Below are positions 1 to 8,628 of a stretch of 64,000 bases of DNA, piece after piece; the first letter of the stretch is position 1; every line of letters begins with the position of its first letter. A model generated the notes under the pieces. The model saw nothing but the letters and a program-made list of their open reading frames with translations, was not told where the DNA came from and made no database searches. The stretch spans positions 1,116,001 to 1,180,000 of the forward strand of contig NZ_CP042806.1 of the NCBI RefSeq assembly GCF_008000815.1, in the 5' to 3' direction. A program made the position numbers and the translations under genes. This DNA comes from Terriglobus albidus (GTDB lineage Bacteria; Acidobacteriota; Terriglobia; Terriglobales; Acidobacteriaceae).

Positions 1-870
1 CTTCGTGAGCTTCGCCGGGATCACCGGCTCGGAGGTGCTGGTGGAATCGTACTTCGACTCATAGTCATAGAATTCACGGTCAGGAACGATCTCGCCGATG
101 ACCGAAGCCTCCGGAAAATCATTGCCCAGGACTGCAACCTCAAGCTCGCGCGGCTTCACACCCGCTCCGCCAACACCTTCCTCGATGACGATCTTGCGGT
201 CATACGAAGCTGCAAGGTCCATGGCTGCTGCAAGCTCATTACGATCATGCACCTTGCTGATGCCGACCGAAGAACCCAGATTCGCCGGCTTCACAAAGAC
301 GGGGTACTGCAGCTTCTTCTCAATCCTGCGAGTGACACGCTTCGCATCGGAGCTCCACTCACCGCGCAGCACCGTGACGTGCGGCGTGATGGGAAGGCCC
401 TCGGCGAGGAACATGCGCTTCATCGCGTCTTTGTCCATGCCGGTCGACGATCCCAGGACACCGGAGCCAACGTAAGCAATATCCGCGAGCTCAAAGAGAC
501 CCTGGATGGTTCCGTCCTCGCCGAAGGTGCCGTGCAGGACCGGGAAGATTACATCAAGTCCGTGCGCGTCAGCTGCAGCAGCAGCCGCCGGAGCAAGCCC
601 TTTGGCAGACTTCTTTGCCGGCTTCACCTTTGGTGCGGGCGGAATGATGGTGACACCAGCATCGGACTCCTGCACCGCCGTCTCACCTTCCAGCAGCGCC
701 TGAGCTCCTCCACCATTGAGCCACTGGCCTTGCTTGGTGATGCCAATGGGCACGACCTCGTACTTCTTGGGGTCCATAGCCTTCAGGATGGAAGCGGCAG
801 AACGCAGGGAGACCTCATGCTCACCACTGCGGCCACCGAACAAAACGCCGACGCGAAGCTTCTTTTTCAT
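1..870 (-). CDS. ddl: D-alanine--D-alanine ligase, C-terminal part outside window
   Basis: ATP-dependent cytoplasmic enzyme that joins two D-alanines for peptidoglycan precursor synthesis. Only the first 290 codons are in the window; the C-terminal end lies before position 1. The N-terminus reads [20 protein letters not shown], the Gly-rich start of the family, and residues about 109-125 give [14 protein letters not shown], a Ddl signature, followed by the ATP-grasp entry [17 protein letters not shown]. An Ala/Lys/Pro-rich stretch at about residues 76-102 is a low-complexity insertion between the N-terminal domain strands. The ATG at 870 sits directly before the conserved first strand, so the start is secure. 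The upstream neighbour is divergent, and the 180-bp gap holds no feature I can name. Confidence 0.93.
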   Translation of the reverse strand, partial: MKKKLRVGVLFGGRSGEHEVSLRSAASILKAMDPKKYEVVPIGITKQGQWLNGGGAQALLEGETAVQESDAGVTIIPPAPKVKPAKKSAKGLAPAAAAAADAHGLDVIFPVLHGTFGEDGTIQGLFELADIAYVGSGVLGSSTGMDKDAMKRMFLAEGLPITPHVTVLRGEWSSDAKRVTRRIEKKLQYPVFVKPANLGSSVGISKVHDRNELAAAMDLAASYDRKIVIEEGVGGAGVKPRELEVAVLGNDFPEASVIGEIVPDREFYDYESKYDSTSTSEPVIPAKLTK

Positions 871-1048
871 CACTTACGAGGGTACGGCCTGACGGCGGGC
901 GAAGGAAGTGTCGCGAGAGGTTAACCGTTGGGATACCACCGCCAGGTGCTGCAACTGCAGTGCACAACCATCAGCGAAGGACGTTTTCAATCTGCATTCA
1001 CGATCCGTCGGCAACCCGACGAAACCTTACACCCCTCCAATTCAAGAC

Positions 1049-1152
1049 ATGGTCCGACTTGCTGCTCTCCCCCTGCTCGCTGCCGCGTCCGCCATCGCTC
1101 TTGCGCAAAACCCTGATGCGCTTGTCGACCAGATCATCAAAGCGGCGGATTC
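1049..1152 (+). other. signal-peptide fragment of the next gene, out of frame with it
   Basis: An ATG at 1049 opens MVRLAALPLLAAASAIALAQ, a clear Sec signal peptide, followed by NPDALVDQIIKAAD. This reading frame degenerates into Arg/Ser-rich sequence after about 1150, while the frame one base back continues as a sensible helical protein (FAETITTFCTQKNARSAQQ) that joins the open reading frame starting at 1282. One lost base in the G-rich run near 1141-1149 explains both. I read 1049-2757 as one gene with a single-base deletion, either real or a sequencing error. Confidence 0.65.
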
Positions 1153-1281
1153 GCTGAGACGATCACCACCTTCTGCACACAGAAGAATGCGCGCAGCGCA
1201 CAGCAGTATCAGGCGGCGCTCAGCGAGTGGAAGCAGCGCAATCACTGGGAGGCCATCTCCACCAGGGCGGAGCCAGGAAAG

Positions 1282-2757
1282 ATGGACGAGGCGTCAGCCA
1301 GCGCGACACAGGCTCTCCGCAAACAGGGGAACAAAGCGATTGTGCTGTGCCTGGACCTGCGGAAGACCCTCTCCACCCCGACCTTCGATCCATCGCAGCA
1401 GCACGCGCAGGAGCTGGCTCAACTGGCTGGAGGAGGTACAACATCGCCTGCTCCTGCAGCCCCGCAGACGGCCCAGCCAGAGCAGACGCCGCCCGCCACA
1501 ACGGCAGATGCGGCTCCGTCGCCACTACCGCCCACCGCTGGAAACACTCCGCCAGCCGCGCCGCCCACGATGGCCACAGCACCGGGCGGCCCCGGCCAGG
1601 TCGGTGATGCCAGTTTTACCGTGCCTGCCACCTGGCGTGCCGGCAAAGCAACGGCCACGGAGGCTCTCTATCAGAGACCCACGAAAGACCGCGGCGAGGT
1701 GCAGATCATCGTCTTCGAACAGAAGCCGATGCAGGGCGACTTCAAGACCAGCTTCGCAGCCACCGTACGCGGCCTGTTTCCCGGCAAACCACCCGAACTG
1801 AAATACATCTACCCGGCTATGACACGCACCGGTCTGCCTGCCTTTCACGTCAGAGATGGCAGCCAACTCCGCTCCGGGAAATCTGCCGCGTTGCGTGCAG
1901 TTGGCATGCAACTGCCGGGGAACCAGATCTTCGTCATCATGCTGCTCTCGACAGACCACTACGGCGGCCTGTACGACGCCGAGAAGGAGCTGACCTCGGT
2001 AGTTTCATCGCTCACCTTCCGCACGCAGAACGGTGTCCGCCCATGGGATCCGCTGGTGAACCACGGCAGTGGCAGTGCCACCGGTGTCTACTGGTACTCG
2101 ACCATCACGAATATGCCTAACGCCTTCGGAGGCATGGATACCCGCGCAGAACGCAAGTACGTTGTGCTGCTGCCAGGAGGCCGCGCCTATCGTGATCTTC
2201 CCTCTGGCGGCCATGTGCTGGACATGGACTTCGCCGGGCTCTGCCATGACCCCAAGAAGGCGAATGACTGCGGTAGCTACGATCTGCAGGGCGGCGCGGT
2301 GACGTTCCGCTGGCCCGACGATTTCGGCCTGATGGCGGAGAGCACAGGAAGTTACATCGCCGGCCGCTCTCTGGAGAGCGAAGGCAGCAAATACAACTAC
2401 GTCGGGCCGGTGAACGGCGACCTCAAGTTGAACGGACGATACCGCAGCTTCTTTGCCTCAGTAGGGCAAACGGCCTTCAGTTCCAATGCTGTCTCATCAG
2501 AAAAATTCATCACCTTCACCCCGGACGGTCGCTATCAGAAGCAGGGCTTCACCGGAGCCAGCTTCTCCAATACGGGCGCACAGGGCACCGTCGGCGGAAA
2601 ACATGCTCCGTCACAAGGTACGTACCGGATCAGCGGATACACGATGGTGCTGCAGCCGATGAACGGTCCACCGGAAAGCTATACCGTTGTCTTCGAAGAG
2701 CAGGGCCAGCACCCGGGAGCGGTGTTTATTGATGATGAGGCTTATCTGTCGAAGTAA
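1282..2757 (+). CDS. secreted protein of unknown function, 5' end frameshifted
   Basis: No family recognised. The first ATG in this frame is at 1282, but the coding frame is open from 1117 and continues the helical segment that follows the signal peptide at 1049, so the intact protein would have about 569 residues and be exported. From 1282, residues 1-45 look helical, residues about 50-105 are a Pro/Ala/Thr-rich linker, and the rest is a globular region with many Gly, Tyr and Phe residues. It holds a segment with alternating strands (SFTVPATWRAGK, VQIIVFEQKPMQGDF) that resembles domains binding to the cell envelope. A C-terminal part (about 350-490) ends with FEEQGQHPGAVFIDDEAYLSK. Acidobacteria carry many such lineage-specific exported proteins. 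The gene stands alone between divergent ddl and convergent cupin. Confidence 0.7.
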   Translation: MDEASASATQALRKQGNKAIVLCLDLRKTLSTPTFDPSQQHAQELAQLAGGGTTSPAPAAPQTAQPEQTPPATTADAAPSPLPPTAGNTPPAAPPTMATAPGGPGQVGDASFTVPATWRAGKATATEALYQRPTKDRGEVQIIVFEQKPMQGDFKTSFAATVRGLFPGKPPELKYIYPAMTRTGLPAFHVRDGSQLRSGKSAALRAVGMQLPGNQIFVIMLLSTDHYGGLYDAEKELTSVVSSLTFRTQNGVRPWDPLVNHGSGSATGVYWYSTITNMPNAFGGMDTRAERKYVVLLPGGRAYRDLPSGGHVLDMDFAGLCHDPKKANDCGSYDLQGGAVTFRWPDDFGLMAESTGSYIAGRSLESEGSKYNYVGPVNGDLKLNGRYRSFFASVGQTAFSSNAVSSEKFITFTPDGRYQKQGFTGASFSNTGAQGTVGGKHAPSQGTYRISGYTMVLQPMNGPPESYTVVFEEQGQHPGAVFIDDEAYLSK

Positions 2758-2762
2758 GAACG

Positions 2763-2793
2763 GTTGAATAGTTGAATCGTTGAATGGTTGAAT
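2763..2793 (+). repeat. four-copy octamer repeat GTTGAATN just after a stop codon
   Basis: GTTGAAT recurs at 2763, 2771, 2779 and 2787, an exact 8-bp period, starting five bases after the stop codon that ends at 2757. It lies between two convergent genes. Related ATTCAAC-rich strings lie beside the 3' ends of genes near 14585, 34835 and 57345. Confidence 0.8.
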
Positions 2794-2799
2794 CGGGCC

Positions 2800-3222
2800 T
2801 TAGTAGCCGTCTTTGTTCTGAATGAAGCTCTGCGGAGTACCGTCTTCGGGATTCACGAAGTGAATATCGGTGGGCTCGCGGCGGGGTGTGTCGATGGCCA
2901 GAAAGACGACCGGGCCTTCGAAGATCTCGGGCATGGCATGCACCGTTTCCTTCTTGAAGACAAGAAAGGTTCCGGGACCGAACTCACTGATGTGTTCCGG
3001 ACTTTCCATCCAGAAGGTGCCGCGGCCTGAGATCACGTAGAGATGCTCGTTGCTCAGCTTATGAAAGTGAGGTGGGGTTGGACGGTAGACGCGGAAGATG
3101 CGTGTACTCGCCTCTGGTTCATCGGTCATGTAGTGATCGAGGAGAAGAGACGTTGCCTGATCTGGAAAGGAATGGGCAATCGCAGTCGTGTCAAACCGAC
3201 CAGACTTACTCTTCTCTGACAT
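2800..3222 (-). CDS. single-domain cupin protein
   Basis: A 140-residue cupin. The first cupin motif is visible as PPHFHKLSNEHLYVISGRG (metal-binding His, His and Glu at about residues 51-59) and the second as FGPGTFLVFKKETVHAMPE with its His at about residue 94. Such small cupins bind a metal and a small ligand; the substrate is unknown. The start at 3222 is preceded by a strong GAGGAGAAG ribosome site. It begins 17 bases after the asnS stop on the same strand, so the two are probably cotranscribed, though no functional link is known. Confidence 0.85.
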   Translation of the reverse strand: MSEKSKSGRFDTTAIAHSFPDQATSLLLDHYMTDEPEASTRIFRVYRPTPPHFHKLSNEHLYVISGRGTFWMESPEHISEFGPGTFLVFKKETVHAMPEIFEGPVVFLAIDTPRREPTDIHFVNPEDGTPQSFIQNKDGY

Positions 3223-3239
3223 CTCTTCTCCTCGACCGA

Positions 3240-4598
3240 TTACGGATAGATCCGGTTCAGCGTGCGCGCGAACGGAATGGTCTCGCGGACGTGGTCGAGG
3301 CCGCAGACCCAGGCCACCACGCGCTCAATGCCCATACCGTAGCCGGAGTGCGGCACGGAGCCGTACTTACGGAGATCCAGATACCACTGGAAGGCCTCGA
3401 GCGGCAGGTTGTGCGCTTCGATGCGGCTCTTCAGAAGCTCGTAGCTCGAAACACGCTGGCTGCCGCCGATGATCTCGCCGTAGCCTTCAGGCGCCAGCAC
3501 ATCGAGGCACAAGGCCTTGGTCGGATCCTTCGGGTCGGGCTCCATGTAGAAGGCCTTCACCGCCGCCGGATAACGATGCACCATTACCGGGCGATCGAAC
3601 TGGCTGGAGATGTAGGTCTCATCCGGAGAGCCGAAATCATCACCGTAGGTATGTGGATGCTCGATGGCGCCCTGCTTGTAGGCCTCTTCCAGCATGGCGT
3701 GGGCTTCGTCGTAGCTGATCTTCGGAAAGGGAGCCTGGATGGCCTCGAGCTTCGCGACGTCGCGCTGCAACACCTTCAGATCTGCCTGGTGGCCTTCGAG
3801 CACGCGCTTCACGATGTGCGAGACGAAGTTCTCGGCGAGCTCCATCAGACCGTCGAGATCGAGATACGCCACCTCCGGCTCGATCATCCAGAACTCGGTC
3901 AGGTGGCGGCGGGTCTTCGACTTCTCCGCGCGGAAGGTCGGGCCGAAGCTGTAAACCTTGCCCAGCGCCAGCGCCGTGGCCTCGATGTAGAGCTGGCCGC
4001 TCTGCGTCAGGTAGGCCTTCTCCTGGTCGAAGTAGTCCATCTCGAAGAGCTCCGAGGTTCCTTCGCAGGCGTTCGGCGTCAGGATAGGCGGATCGGTGCG
4101 GATGAAGCCGTTGGTGTCGAAGTACTCCTGCGCCGCGCGCATGATGGTGGCGCGGATACGCAGAATCGCCGACTGCCGTGGTGTGCGAATCCAGAGATGA
4201 CGATGCTCCATCAGGAAGTCGACGCCATGCTCCTTCAGCGAGATGGGGAAGGGCGTCTCCTCGGGGATACGATGGATAACCTCGATATTTTCGACATCGA
4301 GCTCGAAGCCCGAAGGAGCGCGCTTGTCCGCCCGCACCTTGCCGGTGACAACAACCGACGACTCCTGCGTCAGGTTCTTGATGGTCGTGAAGACCTCTTC
4401 CGGCACGGCCGCCTTGGGCACAATGCCCTGGATGGTGCCGGTACCGTCGCGGAAGATGGGAAAGAGGAGCTTGCCGCTCTCGCGAAGGTTATAGAGCCAC
4501 CCACGCAAGGTGACGGTCTGGCCTTCGTGCTGGGCAAGCGAGGCGATGGTGGCAAGGGGGGCTGCGGAGACTGCGGAATCACTCATTGCGGATTCCAT
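3240..4598 (-). CDS. asnS: asparagine--tRNA ligase
   Basis: Class IIb aminoacyl-tRNA synthetase that charges tRNA-Asn in the cytoplasm. Residues about 28-115 form the N-terminal OB fold ([19 protein letters not shown]). The catalytic core shows motif 2 in [19 protein letters not shown] and motif 3 in [16 protein letters not shown], and the protein ends in the family's typical RTLNRIYP. At 452 residues it is of normal length. An alternative start is the ATG at 4586; neither has a clear ribosome site. The presence of AsnRS suggests that Asn-tRNA can be made directly, without full reliance on the amidotransferase route. A cupin gene follows 17 bases downstream. Confidence 0.96.
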   Translation of the reverse strand: MESAMSDSAVSAAPLATIASLAQHEGQTVTLRGWLYNLRESGKLLFPIFRDGTGTIQGIVPKAAVPEEVFTTIKNLTQESSVVVTGKVRADKRAPSGFELDVENIEVIHRIPEETPFPISLKEHGVDFLMEHRHLWIRTPRQSAILRIRATIMRAAQEYFDTNGFIRTDPPILTPNACEGTSELFEMDYFDQEKAYLTQSGQLYIEATALALGKVYSFGPTFRAEKSKTRRHLTEFWMIEPEVAYLDLDGLMELAENFVSHIVKRVLEGHQADLKVLQRDVAKLEAIQAPFPKISYDEAHAMLEEAYKQGAIEHPHTYGDDFGSPDETYISSQFDRPVMVHRYPAAVKAFYMEPDPKDPTKALCLDVLAPEGYGEIIGGSQRVSSYELLKSRIEAHNLPLEAFQWYLDLRKYGSVPHSGYGMGIERVVAWVCGLDHVRETIPFARTLNRIYP

Positions 4599-4691
4599 TC
4601 TAGCCCCGGGGTCGCGGGTTACCGCTCAACCTGACCTCAGAACTCGGACTGGCCTCGAAACTGGGTGCGCCATCCATGGGCTCCGCGCGCC

Positions 4692-5516
4692 CTAAACTCC
4701 CAGAAGCTTCCAGGCCTCTACGGCCTTCTGCGACGCAGTCTCAGCGGTCTCGTGCAGCTCGTGGGTGATCTCCAGGACACCGAGGGGTGTCTGCGGAAGG
4801 GCGGTAATCAGCTCGGCTGTCTTCTTCCAGTCGATGCCACCGCTGCCGGGCCACAGGTGTTCATCCTTCACGCCCTGGTTGTCGTGCAGATGCAGTTCGC
4901 GGATACGCGTCGCCAACAGGGTCAGAGCCTCTTCCACGCCGTTGGGACGCAGATGACAGTGCCCCAGGTCTACACAGATGTTCACCGTGTCGAAATGGCC
5001 GACGTGCAGAATCTCCAGCAGATGCTCAGGCGAGGTGACATCGTTGTCCAGCGTCTCGACCAGCGTCTTGATGCCGAGGGGACCGGCGAAGGCCTTGATG
5101 TGTTCGATAGCCGACAGAGAGTTCTCCAGCGCGCGCGGCGACCAGGTGTCACCCTTCTGCCCCAGGTGCAGCACAATCGACTCAAACGGAATGAAATCGG
5201 CCGACTCCAGCGAGCGCTTGATCTCGTCCATCGCGTGAATGCGCTTTGATTTGTCCGGATCGATCAGGTTGACCGTCTGGGACAGGTCGCGGGACCAGTG
5301 GGCGCGGTCGTGCAACGGCTGGTGCAAAGTAGCCAGCACATTGTTCGAGCGGAACCAGTTCGCCAGCTCGCGGGTGGCGGAACGGTCTGTGTAATCAAAG
5401 TGATGGCGCGCGGCGAAGATCTCAATAGCCTCTGCTCCCCCGGACGCAAGGGCGTCGAGGAGGCCAGGATGGAGCCGCTGCTCCAGAAAAACGTGTGTGG
5501 AAATGGCCCGTATCAT
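4692..5516 (-). CDS. sugar phosphate isomerase/epimerase-like TIM barrel protein
   Basis: A 274-residue member of the xylose isomerase-like/AP endonuclease 2 superfamily. Metal-ligand segments typical of the fold are visible: the Glu of TLVETLDND, the Asp and His of NICVDLGHCHL, and the His/Asp cluster in RELHLHDNQG followed by GSGGIDWKKTAELI. Members isomerise or epimerise sugars or inositols, but the substrate cannot be told from sequence. It lies upstream of asnS on the same strand, with 93 bases between them carrying a short intergenic repeat, so cotranscription is uncertain. No signal peptide is present. Confidence 0.82.
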   Translation of the reverse strand: MIRAISTHVFLEQRLHPGLLDALASGGAEAIEIFAARHHFDYTDRSATRELANWFRSNNVLATLHQPLHDRAHWSRDLSQTVNLIDPDKSKRIHAMDEIKRSLESADFIPFESIVLHLGQKGDTWSPRALENSLSAIEHIKAFAGPLGIKTLVETLDNDVTSPEHLLEILHVGHFDTVNICVDLGHCHLRPNGVEEALTLLATRIRELHLHDNQGVKDEHLWPGSGGIDWKKTAELITALPQTPLGVLEITHELHETAETASQKAVEAWKLLGV

Positions 5517-5642
5517 CCGAACATTTGACGATATAGCCTACCCAAGGTTGCGCAAAAGTGGTTTGTTTGGTTCATGATTCACCCGGGCAGAACCATAGCG
5601 CCTGCGCAACATGATTGAATGGTGAATCGTGGAGGGAATGGG

Positions 5643-6485
5643 ATGCGCCGCTTTGCTGTAATCGCCCTTGGACTGAGTGTAGGTGTGGCCTGGTGCCAGG
5701 CTCCGGCAAGTGAACAGAACCCCGTACCGGAGCAGCAGGTGGTGAAACCTGCCGAAGCCGCCGCCCCGGCGACCCCGGTCTCGGTACCAGTACAGAAGCC
5801 GCCGGTGCCGGACCAGATCTCCATGCCGACCGACAAGACCATCGCCGGCCTGCAGGGCCGCGTTCTGGACTTCGCCCAGCTCAGCCGTTACCGCGAGGAT
5901 AACGCCAAGCTCGCGCCTCCGGCTCCGGGCGAAAAGCGGGTGGTCTTCTATGGCGACTCCATTACCGATGCCTGGGGACGCCGCAGCGGAAAGTTCTTCC
6001 CCGGCAAACCCTGGATCAACCGCGGCATCAGCGGACAGACGACCCAGCAGATGCTCATTCGCTTTGAGCAGGACGTCGTCCACCTGAAGCCCGTCGCCGT
6101 GGTCATTCTTGCAGGAACCAACGACGTCGCCGGCAACACCGGCCCGGAAAACCTGCAGATGATCCAGGACAACATCACCAGCATGGTGGCCATCGCCAAA
6201 GCGAACAACATCCGTGTGGTGCTGGCCAGCGTGCTACCGGCAAAGAAGTTCGGCTGGAACCCTGACGTCCAGCCGGCCGAAACCATCCGCACGCTGAACC
6301 AGTGGATCGAACAGTACTGCACGAAAGAAAAGCTCACCTTCCTGAACTACTATCCCGCGCTGGTCGACAACGAGGGTGGCATGAAGGAAGACCTCGCCGC
6401 GGACAAGACCGTACATCCGAATGACGCCGGATATGCGGTGATGGAACCGCTGGCACAAGCCGCGGTGGAGAAAGCCTTGAAATAA
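5643..6485 (+). CDS. secreted SGNH/GDSL-family hydrolase
   Basis: Exported esterase-like hydrolase. The start at 5643 is chosen because GGAGG at 5631-5635 is well spaced before it and it opens a signal peptide (MRRFAVIALGLSVGVAWCQ); an ATG at 5619 in the same frame lacks these. After a Pro/Val/Ala-rich linker (about residues 20-55) the SGNH blocks follow in order: VVFYGDSITDAW with the nucleophile Ser, NRGISGQTT with the oxyanion Gly, LAGTNDVAGN with the Asn, and DKTVHPNDAGY with the Asp-His pair. All catalytic residues are present. Relatives act on acetylated carbohydrates or lipids; the substrate here is unknown. The gene stands alone and ends in front of a hairpin shared with the convergent hydrolase gene. 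Confidence 0.88.
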   Translation: MRRFAVIALGLSVGVAWCQAPASEQNPVPEQQVVKPAEAAAPATPVSVPVQKPPVPDQISMPTDKTIAGLQGRVLDFAQLSRYREDNAKLAPPAPGEKRVVFYGDSITDAWGRRSGKFFPGKPWINRGISGQTTQQMLIRFEQDVVHLKPVAVVILAGTNDVAGNTGPENLQMIQDNITSMVAIAKANNIRVVLASVLPAKKFGWNPDVQPAETIRTLNQWIEQYCTKEKLTFLNYYPALVDNEGGMKEDLAADKTVHPNDAGYAVMEPLAQAAVEKALK

Positions 6486-6553
6486 GAGTTGAAAGTTAAA
6501 AACGTACGGCATGGGCTTGTTACGTACTCTCGGCCCATCGTGAAAGAGGAAGC

Positions 6554-6605
6554 AGCAAAAAGCGTGGGGAAGAAATGTTCTTCCGAACTACGCTTTTGCT
6601 GTTTT
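6554..6605. terminator. hairpin terminator between convergent genes
   Basis: Outer arms AGCAAAAAGCGT (6554-6565) and ACGCTTTTGCT (6590-6600) enclose an inner stem GGAAGAA/TTCTTCC. T-rich sequence follows on the plus strand. It lies between the convergent SGNH hydrolase and alpha/beta hydrolase genes and could serve both. Confidence 0.55.
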
Positions 6606-6677
6606 ATCTGTAAGGACGAAAATGATCGCCCGCCCTGTATGTTGCGAATCATGTTGATGGAGCCCGTGTTTGCCCGA

Positions 6678-7451
6678 TCAGTCCAAACGAGCGATGAATT
6701 GCTCAAGTAACGAATTGAATCGTAGAGGCTGTTCGAGATTGGGCAAGTGCCCAACGCGAGACAAGACTTCAAGCCTGCACCTGGGAATCAGAGCCTTCAT
6801 GGTTTGCCCCTGCGCTTCCGACGAATAAGAGTCTTCATCTCCAACCACAATCAGACAAGGAAAGGTGAAGCCGCGTAGGGCATCGCGGTAGTCACGTCGC
6901 ATCGCGCGGCCTCTCACCGCCGCAGCCGCGGACTGTGGGCGAGTGGCGCAGATCATCCGGTACACCGAGGCAGCAAGGTGAGGCATTGCGGTGATGGAGC
7001 TCTTGCCGATCAGTCTTGGCAATACCTCACAGCCCACGAGTGCCATCCCGTCTCGTTCCATTCTTTCCGCTGTTCGAAACCGGTCGGCGACGCCTTCTTG
7101 TGTCTCTGCTTCTGCAAAGGTGGCCGCCAACACCATCCCCTCCACACGATCGGGAAATCGCCGTCCGAACTCCATGGCAATCTGTCCCCCCATCGACAAC
7201 CCGACAACAATCGTCTTGCGAATTTTCCGTTCGTCGAGGATCTCTGCCAGATCGGAGGCGAATTGTTCCTGAGTGACCGGCCCGTCCGGTAAGACCGGAG
7301 AATCGCCGTAGCCCCTTAGATCGGGGACCACCAGCCGGTGGCGACCGCGCAACGCATCAACCTGGGGTTGCCACATCGAGCGGTTGAATGGATGCCCATG
7401 AATGAAGAGTATGCTGCGCGCGCCCGCGCCGATATCGTCGACCCAGGTCAT
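6678..7451 (-). CDS. alpha/beta fold hydrolase
   Basis: A 257-residue cytoplasmic alpha/beta hydrolase. The oxyanion region reads FIHGHPFNRSMW, the nucleophile elbow is VGLSMGGQ with Ser near residue 95, the acid is in VVGDEDSYS, and the catalytic His is in RVGHLPNLEQP. The overall pattern resembles 3-oxoadipate enol-lactonase and related C-C or ester hydrolases, but the substrate cannot be fixed. It is transcribed divergently from a LysR-type regulator, a classic arrangement in which the regulator responds to the hydrolase substrate or product; that link is inference. Confidence 0.85.
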   Translation of the reverse strand: MTWVDDIGAGARSILFIHGHPFNRSMWQPQVDALRGRHRLVVPDLRGYGDSPVLPDGPVTQEQFASDLAEILDERKIRKTIVVGLSMGGQIAMEFGRRFPDRVEGMVLAATFAEAETQEGVADRFRTAERMERDGMALVGCEVLPRLIGKSSITAMPHLAASVYRMICATRPQSAAAAVRGRAMRRDYRDALRGFTFPCLIVVGDEDSYSSEAQGQTMKALIPRCRLEVLSRVGHLPNLEQPLRFNSLLEQFIARLD

Positions 7452-7546
7452 GCCCAGCTCCCATCAAAAGCGCGAATGAAGCCGATAGATTCGTTCATGA
7501 GGCAAAGGTAGCGTTACCCATTCCGCAGTGCCTAATCCTGGGGATC

Positions 7547-8458
7547 ATGCTTCACTCCCATTCCATGAGTGATACTCATGGAATGGGAGTGATTCACAAG
7601 AAGATCAGCACGGCCGAGATCGAATTGCTCGCGGCGCTCGGCGGTAGAACGAGTTTCACCAGCGTGGCAGCCGATCTTGGTATTACTCAGTCGGCCATCT
7701 CCAAGGCAATCGTTGCGTTGGAGGAGCGATATGGCGTCGAGTTGGTCGTTCGTGGCCGGAGCGGTTGTGTTCCGACCACAGAGCTGCAGCGCCTGCGTCC
7801 TTTGCTCCGACAGGCCCACCAGGCCCTTGGTGCAGTCGAGGCGGAGCTGGCAGGCCGAGGTGCGTCAATCTCCGGCAGCATTCGCATCGCAGGTTTCCGG
7901 AGCGCAATCAGCCAATTGCTGCCGCCGGCCCTCAACGGATTGTTGTCACGGAATCCTGATCTCGATGTCTCCATTCAGCTTGTGCGTGAAGTTGGCGGCG
8001 GCGTTGGGGAGCAGGTAGTCCAGGGGAACGCGGACCTTGGTATCACAACCAGCAGACCACCCGCCTCTCTACGGTCATGCAGACTGGGCTTCGACTACTA
8101 CCTTTTGATACGTCCGGAGAAGGGCAGACAGGCAGCGATGGACCGGATCATCTTGTGGAATGAGAACTGTTCGTCGTGTGTTCCCGAAATTCTTTCTGCC
8201 CTGGGATACCGGCCTAAGCACAAAGTATCTGTACAGGATGATTCGACGGTCGTTGGGATGGTTGGGCAAGGCGGAGGCTTCACCGTCATGCCCCGGCTAG
8301 CTGCCCACCCGCTACCAGCGGGGTTGAAGGCAGATGTGCTGACGACCTACAAAAGGACGATGTGGCTTTGCGGAAATTCGATCGCGTGGTCCTCGATGGC
8401 TGGGCGAGCCATTCGGCGTGCCATTAACAAGGCAGCGAAAGACATACTCGATAGCTGA
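7547..8458 (+). CDS. LysR-family transcriptional regulator
   Basis: LysR-type regulator, 303 residues from the ATG at 7547. The winged helix-turn-helix is in TSVAADLGITQSAISKAIVALEERYGVELVVR (read as two parts around LGITQSAISKAI), followed by a linker helix and a periplasmic-binding-like effector domain from about residue 105 onward (GSIRIAGFRSAISQLLPPAL). The true start is uncertain: 7547, 7565, 7583 and GTG 7589 are all in frame, and all lie in or beside a perfect 18-bp inverted repeat at 7553-7591. The HTH begins after residue 18, so a start at 7583 or 7589 would not harm the protein. It probably controls the divergent hydrolase gene. Confidence 0.88.
   Translation: MLHSHSMSDTHGMGVIHKKISTAEIELLAALGGRTSFTSVAADLGITQSAISKAIVALEERYGVELVVRGRSGCVPTTELQRLRPLLRQAHQALGAVEAELAGRGASISGSIRIAGFRSAISQLLPPALNGLLSRNPDLDVSIQLVREVGGGVGEQVVQGNADLGITTSRPPASLRSCRLGFDYYLLIRPEKGRQAAMDRIILWNENCSSCVPEILSALGYRPKHKVSVQDDSTVVGMVGQGGGFTVMPRLAAHPLPAGLKADVLTTYKRTMWLCGNSIAWSSMAGRAIRRAINKAAKDILDS
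7553..7591. promoter_or_regulatory. perfect 18-bp inverted repeat over the LysR gene start
   Basis: CACTCCCATTCCATGAGT (7553-7570) is repeated in perfect inverse at 7574-7591 with only GAT between. Its centre, ATGAG-N5-CTCAT, resembles the dyads bound by LysR-type regulators, so it may be an autoregulatory operator. As RNA it would form a strong hairpin hiding the candidate start codons at 7565, 7583 and 7589. Confidence 0.7.
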
Positions 8459-8594
8459 TTGAGCTTAAGCACGTCGGTTTCGTCCGATAGGTCACAAGCA
8501 CGATCTACTTTCGGGCTTCCCGGATTGACAGGTGAACCATTCCACATGCCAGAGGGGCGGGAAAACGTAAATGGCAATTGCGACTTTCAACATT

Positions 8595-8628
8595 GACAAT
8601 TCAATACGCACAAGCGTATTGAATTGTC
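8595..8628. promoter_or_regulatory. TetR operator, perfect 15-bp inverted repeat abutting the start codon
   Basis: GACAATTCAATACGC (8595-8609) and its exact inverse (8614-8628) are separated by ACAA. The right arm ends one base before the ATG at 8629. A TTGACA hexamer at 8593-8598 overlaps the left arm; with a -10 in the right arm (weak TATTGA, 8617-8622) transcription would begin at or near the ATG, giving a leaderless message that the bound regulator would block. The operator role follows from its position before a TetR gene and is inferred. Confidence 0.75.

Noticed and set aside
1141-1152. Programmed -1 frameshift at the signal peptide junction
   Set aside because: There is no heptameric slippery site or downstream structure; a simple indel explains it better.
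3072-4634. A 520-codon open frame antisense to asnS
   Set aside because: It lies fully opposite a gene with complete synthetase motifs. Long antisense frames are expected in GC-rich DNA, and the product shows no domain.
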